A stretch of 55,197 bases of DNA from an uncultured Oscillospiraceae bacterium (GTDB lineage: Bacteria > Bacillota > Clostridia > Oscillospirales > Acutalibacteraceae), in assembly GCA_900539165.1 (NCBI GenBank), contig UQAZ01000013.1, positions 1 to 55,197 on the forward strand, in the 5' to 3' direction. This document shows, in pieces, positions 32,574-41,098 of the stretch. Position 1 is the first letter of the stretch, and every line of letters starts with the position of its first letter. Made by a program: the position numbers and the translations under genes. The notes beneath the pieces are model-generated. The model ran no database searches and was not told the origin of the DNA. It worked only from the letters and a program-made list of their open reading frames with translations.

Positions 32574-33350
32574 TTATGAATTTTTATTTTTTATAAGATT
32601 TTGCAGAAATGTAAAACCTGCTTTGATACCGATTTTAAGCACCAAGCCGACGCTCATAGAAGCGACAAGCTGAAATTCGCCGTCAGTCTTTTCTGCAATA
32701 AAGTCAGGCTGAATATAATCGTCGTATTGGTCAACCTTCATACCGTTTAGTATAATACCCTTAATAGGATAATACACACCGCAAATCTGACCGTAAGCTC
32801 GTGCAACATCAGCAGCGTCACCGCCGCCTACTACTATACTAACATATAATGAGTAAATATGCAAACCCCTAAATAAAGTTATTGCGGCTGTGTTTAATGT
32901 TTGTAATAAATTTGAAACAAGTTCAAGTATACCGACAATGCCGTTCTCGTCAATGATTTTTGTAATCATATTAGGCTTTTTTGGTGCAGGCTCTGTCGTT
33001 TCTTTCTTTTTGTCAGTATCGGCAGCGTCAATTTTTTCAGATTCGTCTTGCTCTTTAACGGAATCGGTAATATCGATTTCATCAATCACAACCTCATCTT
33101 TATTATCGCTGACAGCTTTGTCTGCCTTTTTAATTTTTTTATTTTTCTTTTCGGCAGCAGCCTTACCTGCTTTATCGGGAAAGAGAACAAAATTCAAAAT
33201 CTTTGACAGTTCGACATCCTTTTTGAAAAACAAAACCTGAATAGTAGTTTTCCACCTGCCGTCGTAAACAATGGTAGCTTCGGCAGAAAGCGACAAAATA
33301 AAAGCAAATATAAGGACAATGACAGCTAATACAATCAAAAATACTTTCAT
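32574..33350 (-). CDS. DUF2953 family membrane-associated protein
   Basis: 258 residues: an N-terminal transmembrane helix (about 2-24), a long charged Lys/Asp/Glu-rich linker (about 60-125), then a conserved C-terminal part with LYVSIVVGGGDAADVARAYGQICGVYYPI, the DUF2953 core. Often found with ytfJ in spore formers; function not established. It starts 1 nt after the scpB stop region (adjacent genes). Confidence 0.88.
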   Translation of the reverse strand: MKVFLIVLAVIVLIFAFILSLSAEATIVYDGRWKTTIQVLFFKKDVELSKILNFVLFPDKAGKAAAEKKNKKIKKADKAVSDNKDEVVIDEIDITDSVKEQDESEKIDAADTDKKKETTEPAPKKPNMITKIIDENGIVGILELVSNLLQTLNTAAITLFRGLHIYSLYVSIVVGGGDAADVARAYGQICGVYYPIKGIILNGMKVDQYDDYIQPDFIAEKTDGEFQLVASMSVGLVLKIGIKAGFTFLQNLIKNKNS

Positions 33351-33989
33351 TTAGTCCTCCTTTTGAGATGCTAAAAGAGCAATTTCTTTTTCCTTAACAT
33401 CGTCTTTTGTTTTATCATCATCGAAAAGCGAAGTTTGGTTTTCGTCCTTTGATATTTTTTCAATTTCTTCTGTTTTGGGAAGTTCGGGCAAATCGTCTAA
33501 TGAGTTAAGCGAAAAGCACCTCAAAAATCTATCCGTCGTTCCGTAAATTAAAGGTCTGCCCGGCAAATCAAGCCTGCCCTTTTCTTCTATAAGTCCTTTT
33601 TGTACTAATGAGGAAACGGGTCCTGAGCAATCAACACCTCTTACCTGTTCAATAAAGGAACGGGTTACGCTCTTATTATAAGCTATTATTGCCAAAACTT
33701 CAAATGCTGCGTTACTTAAAGGAGCATTTTTTCTTATTTCCATAAGTTTTCTGACATTGTCGCTGTATGCCTCACGAGTACAAAGCTGATATTTGTTATC
33801 AATGCGTATAAGCATTAAGCCTGAATTTCTTTCGTCATACTGTGCGCTCAGAGAGCCGAGCATTTTTTCAACCGTTTCAATATCAAGTTCCAACGCATCT
33901 GCAAGCTTACTTACCTCCACGGGATCACCTGCGGCAAACAGCATCGCTTCAAGCGAGGAAATCAAATCTTCAGTTTTACTCAATCTCAT
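33351..33989 (-). CDS. scpB: Chromosome segregation and condensation protein ScpB
   Basis: About 212 residues with tandem winged helices (SLEAMLFAAGDPVEVSKLADAL; NAAFEVLAIIAYNKSVTRSFIEQVRGVD; GRPLIYGTTDRFLRCF). It is the kleisin-associated subunit of the SMC-ScpAB condensin. An in-frame GTG at 33998 is also open; ATG 33989 follows GAGG closely. It overlaps the end of scpA. Confidence 0.95.
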   Translation of the reverse strand: MRLSKTEDLISSLEAMLFAAGDPVEVSKLADALELDIETVEKMLGSLSAQYDERNSGLMLIRIDNKYQLCTREAYSDNVRKLMEIRKNAPLSNAAFEVLAIIAYNKSVTRSFIEQVRGVDCSGPVSSLVQKGLIEEKGRLDLPGRPLIYGTTDRFLRCFSLNSLDDLPELPKTEEIEKISKDENQTSLFDDDKTKDDVKEKEIALLASQKED

Positions 33990-34704
33990 CAACCTCACTT
34001 ACTCCGTTTACTATTTGAACACAAGGATTTTTCATATCTCCGTCAATAGTAATCTTTTTTGTTTTAGTCAGCTCAAGCACTGCAAGAAATGTTGCAACAA
34101 TATCACTTTTTGAGCTTGCACCCTCAAACAGGTTTAGGAACTTAACCTGTTTGCCCGACCAAAGCTTACGCATTACCGTTCTGACCTTAGAAGCAACATT
34201 TACAAATTTTCTTGCAACAATACCCTTAAACGAATCAATCGGGGGCGGAAGTCGGCGTTGTGCTTTACCGGCAACATTTATGTATGCGTCCAAAAGTTCC
34301 TCGCCCTCGTGAAATCTCTCGTAATCATAATTTACCCAACCGCCTTGAGGCTGTCGTACAAATCTGTCGAAACCGTCGGTTTGCTCCGAAAGCTTTTTAG
34401 CCATAAGCTTACAATCACGATATTCGATAAGCTCGCCTGTAAGCTCCTTTTTTAGGGTTTCTGCTTCCTCGTGTCTGGGCAAAAGCGAAACGGTTTTAAT
34501 ATAAATCAACCTTGCAGCCATTTCCAAGAAATCACCTGCAACATCAAAATCCGCTTCCTCCATTTGCCTTACATAATCAAGATATTGATTAACGAGTTCG
34601 ACAATAGGTATATCGTTGATATTCAATTTATGCTTACTGATGAGGTGCAAAAGCAAGTCCATAGGACCTTCAAACACCTCTATTTTATAAGTTAAATTAT
34701 CCAT
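33976..34704 (-). CDS. scpA: Kleisin ScpA
   Basis: 242 residues. The N-terminus YKIEVFEGPMDLLLHLISKHKLNINDIPIVELVNQYL is diagnostic for ScpA, and the C-terminal winged helix (VATFLAVLELTKTKKITI) binds the SMC head. Partner of ScpB. It overlaps the upstream M50 protease gene by 8 bp. Confidence 0.97.
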   Translation of the reverse strand: MDNLTYKIEVFEGPMDLLLHLISKHKLNINDIPIVELVNQYLDYVRQMEEADFDVAGDFLEMAARLIYIKTVSLLPRHEEAETLKKELTGELIEYRDCKLMAKKLSEQTDGFDRFVRQPQGGWVNYDYERFHEGEELLDAYINVAGKAQRRLPPPIDSFKGIVARKFVNVASKVRTVMRKLWSGKQVKFLNLFEGASSKSDIVATFLAVLELTKTKKITIDGDMKNPCVQIVNGVSEVDEIE

Positions 34705-35386
34705 AAAAATTAGTCAAAGAGCCGAACACTAAATGCGGCAAAAATGCAATTATATTTAATAACTTGCTTGTTAAAAATGTGATAACCCCGTCAAGAACAC
34801 CTGTGAAAAGTAAAAGCATTAAACCTATCATAATGTATCTTTCATACATCATAAACTTATAATACGCTTTGTCCGGAAGCAATGCTCCGAGAACACGAGA
34901 GCCGTCAAGCGGAGGGATGGGCAACAAATTAAATACGGCAAGCATTGTATTAATTTGTGCGGCAAAGAGAAAGAAATAAGCAAACGCTCTGCCAAGCTCG
35001 TTACCCGAGAAGAAATAACCAATAATATAAAAGCCCCAAACAGATATAAAGCTCAGAATTAAATTAGAGCAAGGACCAGCAAGTGCAGTCAAAGCCATAC
35101 CCTGCTTAGGCTTTTTGAAATTATTTGGATTAATCGGTGCAGGGTTTCCGTAACCGATACCAAACAGAAAAATCATAACCGTTCCTATCGGATTCAAATG
35201 CGCAAACGGATTAAGCGTTAATCTGCCACGATTTTTTGCCGTATCGTCACCGAGCCAATGTGCCACCAAGCAATGAGCAAATTCGTGAATCGGCAAGCAA
35301 CAAAACACAACGAAACACCTTGAAAGAATTGAAATTATTGCAACAAGATATTCGCCCTGTCTGATGTAATTAAAAATAGAAATCAT
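34697..35386 (-). CDS. Site-2 protease family (M50) membrane metalloprotease
   Basis: 229 residues, polytopic. The zinc motif HEFAHCLVAHWLGDD is within the first third and the second metal motif NLLPIPPLDGSRVLG in the C-half, as in the YwhC-type short rhomboid-like M50 proteins. About five hydrophobic segments are visible. Substrate unknown. Its place ahead of scpA is usual in Clostridia. Confidence 0.92.
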   Translation of the reverse strand: MISIFNYIRQGEYLVAIISILSRCFVVFCCLPIHEFAHCLVAHWLGDDTAKNRGRLTLNPFAHLNPIGTVMIFLFGIGYGNPAPINPNNFKKPKQGMALTALAGPCSNLILSFISVWGFYIIGYFFSGNELGRAFAYFFLFAAQINTMLAVFNLLPIPPLDGSRVLGALLPDKAYYKFMMYERYIMIGLMLLLFTGVLDGVITFLTSKLLNIIAFLPHLVFGSLTNFYG

Positions 35387-35397
35387 TAAATCACCTA

Positions 35398-36216
35398 TTA
35401 TATATTATCGGCAATAACCACTCTGTCATTACCCGACATATCCTTTTTAACTGTAATATTTTGAAATGCGCTGAGAACATTCTTTATGCTTTCGCCCTGC
35501 TCATCGCCTATTTCAAGCAAAAGCTTTCCGTTTTTCTTTAGATAAGAAAACCAATTATTATTTATAATTCTATAAAAATCCAAGCCGTCAACACCGCCGT
35601 CAAGAGCCATAAACGGTTCTTTTTTTACTTCGTCCTGAAGTTCGGACAAATCCTCTGATTTTATATACGGCGGATTTGATACAATAATATCAGCTTTTGG
35701 CAAATCAAAGTCATCGTTAATGTCGCCTAATATGCAATTTACATTGCTGTCATCTTCAGCGTTTCTTTTAAGATAACAATATGCCTGCTCGCTTTTTTCA
35801 ATGCAGTAAACTGTCGAATCCTTAACTGCTCTTGCAATACTTATACCGATACAACCGCTGCCCGAGCATAAATCATAAATGACGGGTGCTTCTGTTTGTT
35901 TGGCATATTTTACTGCAATTTCAACAAGCTCTTCTGTCTCAGGCCGTGGTATCAATACACCCTCACCGACATAAAATTCCGACTCGTAAAAGCTCCATTT
36001 GCCGATTACATACTGCAATGGCTCACCTGTTTTTAATCTCCACAGAAAGTCTGCCAGCTTCTTTGTGCTGATAAAATCGTTTTTATGCGCCTGAAATTCT
36101 CCGAGTGATATATCGCAAACACAGCAAACAGCATTTAATGCTTTATTCTCGGCTTCATCAACGCCGTTGGCACTTAAAAAGCTTACCGAATAATCATATG
36201 CCTCTTTAACATTCAT
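35398..36216 (-). CDS. prmC: Release factor glutamine methyltransferase PrmC
   Basis: 272 residues: an N-terminal helical domain, LQYVIGKWSFYESEFYVGEGVLIPRPETEELVE, SAM motif YDLCSGSGCIGISIA and the catalytic NPPY (IIVSNPPYIKSEDL). It methylates the GGQ glutamine of RF1 and RF2. Its first base is shared with the yqhQ stop. Confidence 0.96.
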   Translation of the reverse strand: MNVKEAYDYSVSFLSANGVDEAENKALNAVCCVCDISLGEFQAHKNDFISTKKLADFLWRLKTGEPLQYVIGKWSFYESEFYVGEGVLIPRPETEELVEIAVKYAKQTEAPVIYDLCSGSGCIGISIARAVKDSTVYCIEKSEQAYCYLKRNAEDDSNVNCILGDINDDFDLPKADIIVSNPPYIKSEDLSELQDEVKKEPFMALDGGVDGLDFYRIINNNWFSYLKKNGKLLLEIGDEQGESIKNVLSAFQNITVKKDMSGNDRVVIADNI

Positions 36217-37187
36217 TACTTAATTTCGTCATCCTCTATATTACCTGTAATTACTGCCTTAATGGACTCGATACCCACTTCAATTATATCATCGTCAGGT
36301 TCTTTAGTAGTTATTCTTTGCATCCAAAGTCCGGGTGCGGAGAGAATTTTTACAAACAAATTATTATGTCTTCCCGCATACTTAATAAACTCGTATCCAA
36401 ATCCCATAATTATAGGAATAAGCGGAAGCTTAATCAACATCCAAGCAACAGTATTTTGCTTTAACTCAGCAGGAACTGCAAGAGACAGTAATGTAACAAC
36501 AAGAATACTCAAAATAAGCATTACAAACATAAACGAAGTACCGCATCTCGGATGAAATCTTGTGCATTTTTTTACATTTTCAACAGTAAGCTCCTCACCT
36601 GCTTCGTAGCAAGCAATGCTTTTATGCTCAGCACCGTGATACATAAACAAGCGCTTAATATCTTTCATCTGAGAAACCAATGCCATATATACAATAAATA
36701 TAAATATTTTCATTAATCCCTCAATGGTTCCCTGCCACGGTGTAAGACTCAAATTGCAAGCCGCATTGAGCTTATTGAACAAAAATACAGGCAAGAAGAA
36801 AAATATGAAAAACGCAAGTGCAAAGCCTAAAATCGTTGCAATGCCCATTATTATATCCATAAATTTGTCGCCGAGCTTTTCGTCGAGCCATTTTTCAAAT
36901 TTATTCATATCGTCCGACTCAATGTCCTCCATACCGGACACATCAGCCGAATACATTAAAAGCTTATAGCCGAGAATCATAGATTCAATAAAAGCAACTA
37001 TGCCCCTGATAATCGGCAAGCCTAAAAGCTTACACTTATCCTTAGCGTGCTTTACATCGTGATATTCAACACATATTGAATTATCGGGTTTACGAACGGC
37101 AGTCGCAACGCCCTTTGGTCCCTGCATCATTACTCCCTCAATTAAGGCTTGACCGCCGACAGAGGTAATATGACCTTTTTTACTCAT
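36216..37187 (-). CDS. DUF1385 family membrane protein (YqhQ)
   Basis: 323 residues. GGQALIEGVMMQGPKGVATAVRKPDNSI and the H-E motif YHGAEHKSIACYEAGEELTVENVKKCTRFHPRCGTSF are family markers. About four transmembrane helices. It is often encoded next to prmC (and prfA) in Clostridia, as here; biochemical role unknown. Confidence 0.93.
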   Translation of the reverse strand: MSKKGHITSVGGQALIEGVMMQGPKGVATAVRKPDNSICVEYHDVKHAKDKCKLLGLPIIRGIVAFIESMILGYKLLMYSADVSGMEDIESDDMNKFEKWLDEKLGDKFMDIIMGIATILGFALAFFIFFFLPVFLFNKLNAACNLSLTPWQGTIEGLMKIFIFIVYMALVSQMKDIKRLFMYHGAEHKSIACYEAGEELTVENVKKCTRFHPRCGTSFMFVMLILSILVVTLLSLAVPAELKQNTVAWMLIKLPLIPIIMGFGYEFIKYAGRHNNLFVKILSAPGLWMQRITTKEPDDDIIEVGIESIKAVITGNIEDDEIK

Positions 37188-37193
37188 ATATTA

Positions 37194-38687
37194 TTATCCT
37201 TCAATGTTTTGATTATTATCGGGTGCTTGCAAAAGCGGAAGGCAAATCGTAACAAGAGTTCCCTTGCCCTCTATGCTGTCAACATCCAACGTACCTTTAT
37301 GCAAATTAACAATTTCAGTAGTAACGGCAAGACCGATTCCCGAGCCTTTTACGCTGACATTCGCCTTGTAGAATTTTTCCTTAACATGAGGCAAATCCTC
37401 AGCCGAAATACCGCATCCTTGGTCTGCAATACTGATTTTTACAAAATCCGCACCGTTAATTTTTACAAATTCCGCTTTAACAAAAATCTTACTGCCCGGT
37501 CTTGAATATTTAAGAGCATTATCCAAAATATTCATAAATACCTGTTTTAATCTGTTTGCGTCTGCATTGGCTACACTTGGAACTTCGGGAATACTGTATT
37601 TAACCTCATAACCCTCTCTTACGGCTCTTTCTATAAAAGTAAAGAGCGTTTCCTCAAGCTCTGCCAATATATCGGTCTTTGCAAGTCTAAGCGTCATTCT
37701 GCCACTTTGAAGCCTTGAGAAATCGAGAAGTTCCTCTACAAATCCCTCAAGTCTGCCTGCTTCTTTAACAATGACCTGCAAGCCTTTATATGTAATCTCA
37801 TCCATTGTATCCTGATTGCCTATCGTCAGCGTTTCGCCCCAGCCTTTAATTGAGGTAAGCGGTGTACGAAGCTCGTGAGAAATGGTAGAGATGAAGTCAT
37901 TTTTCATTTTATCGGCAGTTGCGATTTCTGCCGCCATCGTATTAATGCTGTCTGCAAGGTCACCGATTTCGTCATTATAATGCTTTTCGATTCTTACATC
38001 GAGATTACCCTGTGCAATCAGCTTGGTTGCCTGATTAATTTCTTTAAGCGGATTGATAATTGTTCTGATAAAATAAAGATTTGACAAAATAATTATCGCG
38101 AGAACAAAAATGAAAACTATTGCGATAATAGCACAAATCGTGGCAACCTGTTCATCAATATGATTGATTGAGGTCATAATTCTGACTGCCCCGACCTCAA
38201 TGCCGTCATTATTCCTTATAATTCTTGTGACAGCCATAACCTTTTGCCGTCCGTAAATTCTGCCGACAAATTTTCCGCAATCGTCATCAGATTTTTGTGC
38301 CTGCACATAATCGGGCATATCCTGTTTTTCGACTGCAAAGCCGTTTGAGGAAATAACAACATTTCCGTCGTTATCAATAATCCAAGCGGTTGTGCTGTCT
38401 TTATTTGAATAAGAGTCGATAAAAAGTGCGGCGGCGGATTCGAGAGATTCACCGTTATTAATGCAATTCTCAAAATAGTTTACCGTAGAATCCGAAACCG
38501 ATGAAAGCACAATTTTTTCTACCGAATTATAATAATAGGTTTTAATTGCTACGGCACCGAGTACAAAGACGATAATGAAAAGAAGAACAATAAGTCCGAT
38601 TATGAATATCAACCATCGTCTTGTGATACCCTCAACCTTTTTCTTTTTAAGTTTTTGGATTAAAAGTGAGTTAAAATCCTTATTCAT
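37194..38687 (-). CDS. Sensor histidine kinase with HAMP domain
   Basis: 497 residues: transmembrane helix (about 25-50), an extracellular sensor of about 120 residues, second helix (about 180-205), HAMP (IINPLKEINQATKLIAQGNLDVRIEKHYNDEIGDLADSIN), HisKA with SHELRTPLTSIKGWG (phospho-His about 271) and HATPase with NILDNALKYS, DQGCGIS and GSGIGLAVT. The partner response regulator lies 18 bp upstream and a lipoprotein precedes both, suggesting envelope sensing. Confidence 0.95.
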   Translation of the reverse strand: MNKDFNSLLIQKLKKKKVEGITRRWLIFIIGLIVLLFIIVFVLGAVAIKTYYYNSVEKIVLSSVSDSTVNYFENCINNGESLESAAALFIDSYSNKDSTTAWIIDNDGNVVISSNGFAVEKQDMPDYVQAQKSDDDCGKFVGRIYGRQKVMAVTRIIRNNDGIEVGAVRIMTSINHIDEQVATICAIIAIVFIFVLAIIILSNLYFIRTIINPLKEINQATKLIAQGNLDVRIEKHYNDEIGDLADSINTMAAEIATADKMKNDFISTISHELRTPLTSIKGWGETLTIGNQDTMDEITYKGLQVIVKEAGRLEGFVEELLDFSRLQSGRMTLRLAKTDILAELEETLFTFIERAVREGYEVKYSIPEVPSVANADANRLKQVFMNILDNALKYSRPGSKIFVKAEFVKINGADFVKISIADQGCGISAEDLPHVKEKFYKANVSVKGSGIGLAVTTEIVNLHKGTLDVDSIEGKGTLVTICLPLLQAPDNNQNIEG

Positions 38688-38705
38688 TATTTAGAAAATG
38701 CTCCG

Positions 38706-39419
38706 TTACTGTTCCTTTGTAATCCATTTATATCCAAGTCCCCAAATGGTAACAAGTCTGTTAGGACTGGACGGATTATCCTCAATCTTCATTCTGAGTC
38801 GTCTTATATTAACATCGACAATTTTTTCGTCTCCGAAATAATTTGCACCCCAAACCTGCTTTAGAATATCGGTTCTCGAAAGTGCTGCGTTCGGGTTTTT
38901 GAAGAAGTATTCAACAATTTGAAATTCAACCTGAGTAAGCTCAATCATTTCTCCGTTTTTAAGAAGTGTTCGATTTCTCAAATTAAGTTCAAATTCATCA
39001 AGATTTATACAGTCAGAGGCAGCGTCTCCTTTTCTGAGGCCACGTGTCATTTCAACTCGTCTGTAAACAGCGTCAACCCTCGCCATAAGCTCGCTTGGAG
39101 AGAACGGCTTTGTTACATAGTCATCTGCGCCCACGAGAAGCCCCGTTACCTTGTCCATTTCCTGAGTTTTTGCGCTGAGCATTATTATACCCAAATCAGA
39201 GGACATATTTCTAAGCTCCTTACAAACCGTCAAACCGTCAACCTCAGGCATCATAATGTCCAAAATCGCAACATCATAGCTCTGCTCGTTCTCCTTAAAT
39301 TTTTCAAGAGCAACAGCGCCGTTTTCAGCCTGCTCAACTATGTAGCCTGAGCGAGTGAGATTAATTACTATAAACTCACGAATTGACTCCTCGTCCTCAG
39401 CAACAAGTACCTTTTTCAT
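38706..39419 (-). CDS. OmpR/PhoB-family response regulator
   Basis: 237 residues. A receiver domain begins MKKVLVAEDEESIREF, with the phospho-Asp in VAILDIMMPEVDG (about residue 53), and a Lys in DDYVTKPFSP. A C-terminal winged helix has NPNAALSRTDILKQVWGANYFGDEKIVDVNIRRLRMKIE. The start at 39419 is chosen because the receiver fold begins here; a longer frame adds 16 residues from the intergenic region. Confidence 0.95.
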   Translation of the reverse strand: MKKVLVAEDEESIREFIVINLTRSGYIVEQAENGAVALEKFKENEQSYDVAILDIMMPEVDGLTVCKELRNMSSDLGIIMLSAKTQEMDKVTGLLVGADDYVTKPFSPSELMARVDAVYRRVEMTRGLRKGDAASDCINLDEFELNLRNRTLLKNGEMIELTQVEFQIVEYFFKNPNAALSRTDILKQVWGANYFGDEKIVDVNIRRLRMKIEDNPSSPNRLVTIWGLGYKWITKEQ

Positions 39420-39450
39420 ATTCAAACCTGCCTTTCTGATAAACCCGACA

Positions 39451-40752
39451 TCAACAAATCTTAACAAATTGCTTCAAATCGTCCAAGGTTATTTTGATTT
39501 TTTCGTTATCAGCCGTCTTAGCCAAATAATAATATCCATTGCTTTCGCAAACAACAGAATATGAATCTAAGGTTTTTTCCTCATACACAGCCTTTAACAC
39601 AGGCTTTATGGAAAACAAAAATTCATCACTCTCGGAATTAACAACAAGCTCTCTTTCCTGCTTGTCGTATTCGACTTTAATCTTATCAAAGTATGAATCG
39701 GGTATCACAACGGTATACCCGTCATTCTTAACAAAAAGCGAATATGCCGTATGAACCAAAACAGTATTTCTGTATGCTTTCCAATCAACGGAGTATATAT
39801 CCTTCGGAAGTGCATCATAAGCGGCATCAGTCGGTATTTCCACAAAATCGTCGGAATTAATATCCATCGATCCAATCAAGCAGCTTCTTGATGTTCCCGT
39901 AGTTGTTCCGCTGTTATAACTGAAAAAAGGCGAAACGATTGACGAGTACATATTGGAATAATAAATAACCTCCGTAAAAGCACTGTCGCCGCTTGAACTG
40001 ATAGCGTCTGCATACACTCTCAAACCTGCCGAGGTTTTTTCCTGAACGATGTTATTGTAGGACAAAACTCTTGAATCGAGTCTTGTCTCGCTTACCAAAT
40101 TATATCCGCCGTCTACTGTATAAAGCTCTGCCTTTGCACTGTTTTTTGCACCCGATAGAATTTCAAACAGCAAAAGCTGATTAGTTCCGTTTGAATAAAA
40201 ATCCCCGATTGTGTAATTATTTATAGTCTTAGGCTCGCCTATTTGTGTAAGCATAGCTTCATTTTCAAAATCAACATCATAAAGAACGAGGCTGTGACTT
40301 GTAGAATTGGAAATAGAATTCCAACAAACAATAATTTCCGTTTTTCCGTCGTTATCAATATCGGAAAAATCAAGTCGATAGGCACTTTCACCGTATCCGT
40401 CAACATAGGTCAGCACCTGCCAGCGTTCTTTTTTATCGCTTTCTTGCTTTAATACAGCCATTTTGGCGATACCGAGCGAATCCTTAGTTTCGTAAAAAGC
40501 AATCGCCTCATTAACTCCGTCACCGTCTAAATCGTAGAAATTATAAGAAGTTATGTATTCACCCGAGGTAGGATTTTTTAACGAATAGCCGTTTCCCAAA
40601 TAATTATCCATAGCCTGCTTTATATCAGCATTATCACCGTACGGAGAAATAGCAAAAATCAAATCGTTTACAGAGGAAGCCAGTCTAAACGAACAGCCCG
40701 AAAACAAAACCGCAACCAAAATGATACAAACAAAGGATTTAATGTATTTCAT
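39451..40752 (-). CDS. Lipoprotein with FG-GAP/VCBS-like repeats
   Basis: 433 residues. The N-terminus MKYIKSFVCIILVAVLFSGC carries a lipobox (LFSGC), so it should be a membrane-anchored lipoprotein. Calcium-loop repeats DLDGDGVNEAIAFYE, DIDNDGKTEIIVCWN and a looser MDINSDDFVEIP suggest a partial beta-propeller. The start at 40752 follows GGAGG by 7 nt; the next upstream ATG reads through the ribosome-binding site. Upstream of the response regulator and kinase by 31 nt, so it may be part of the same signalling unit. Function unknown. Confidence 0.85.
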   Translation of the reverse strand: MKYIKSFVCIILVAVLFSGCSFRLASSVNDLIFAISPYGDNADIKQAMDNYLGNGYSLKNPTSGEYITSYNFYDLDGDGVNEAIAFYETKDSLGIAKMAVLKQESDKKERWQVLTYVDGYGESAYRLDFSDIDNDGKTEIIVCWNSISNSTSHSLVLYDVDFENEAMLTQIGEPKTINNYTIGDFYSNGTNQLLLFEILSGAKNSAKAELYTVDGGYNLVSETRLDSRVLSYNNIVQEKTSAGLRVYADAISSSGDSAFTEVIYYSNMYSSIVSPFFSYNSGTTTGTSRSCLIGSMDINSDDFVEIPTDAAYDALPKDIYSVDWKAYRNTVLVHTAYSLFVKNDGYTVVIPDSYFDKIKVEYDKQERELVVNSESDEFLFSIKPVLKAVYEEKTLDSYSVVCESNGYYYLAKTADNEKIKITLDDLKQFVKIC

Positions 40753-40781
40753 TTTGTTACCTCCTGTAAACAATTAATATA

Positions 40782-40810
40782 ATTATAACAGAACTATATA
40801 TTAAAATAAA
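40782..40810 (-). promoter_or_regulatory. Promoter for lipoprotein/two-component operon
   Basis: Minus strand TTTATT (40805-40810), 17 nt spacer, TATAAT (40782-40787), 29 nt before the ATG. Confidence 0.65.
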
Positions 40811-40843
40811 GAGAAAAATCAAAAAAAAATTACAAATCGTTAC

Positions 40844-40875
40844 AAAAAAAGCACTCAATCATACGAATTGAGTGC
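40844..40875 (-). terminator. Terminator ahead of the lipoprotein promoter
   Basis: Perfect stem GCACTCAAT / ATTGAGTGC with a 7 nt loop, then TTTTTTT on the minus strand. Confidence 0.88.
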
Positions 40876-41035
40876 AAAATATTACAAGCTTCAAGGTGGA
40901 TTGGAGCATTTTTAAAGACACACGGTTAGAGGAGAAACAATGAAAAGAGAAACTTGTTACCGACTCCGTTGGGTATAGGTGCAAGGTTGGAGAAGCCTTG
41001 TCTATGTCTTCCACCTATGTTGTGCCTTTATATTA
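40876..41035 (-). ncRNA. Structured region after mnmA, candidate non-coding RNA
   Basis: About 160 nt between the mnmA stop and a strong terminator. On the minus strand ATAGGTG (41018-41012) pairs with CACCTAT (40981-40975) around an inner stem CAAGG / CCTTG. GGCACA near the 5' end can pair with TGTGTC downstream. AGGTGGA near the 5' end can alternatively pair with TCCACCT near 40891, excluding the first hairpin, so two folds are possible. I found no match to a riboswitch or T-box motif I know, and no convincing own promoter; it may be an mnmA 3' UTR. Confidence 0.45.
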
Positions 41036-41098
41036 CAATAGAAAAATTAAGATTTCATTTAGTCAAAATGAATATTTTTTTAATTCTTTTTGAACAAA

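Noticed and set aside
40940..40978. Plus-strand mini-ORF MKRETCYRLRWV after AGAGGAG
   Set aside because: Good ribosome-binding site, but no plus-strand promoter or downstream plus-strand gene; the terminator in this region works on the minus strand. Kept as coincidence.
40876..41035. T-box or known metabolite riboswitch
   Set aside because: No AGGGTGG T-box sequence and no SAM, TPP, FMN, lysine or cobalamin signatures; the region follows mnmA and ends at a terminator before an unrelated promoter.
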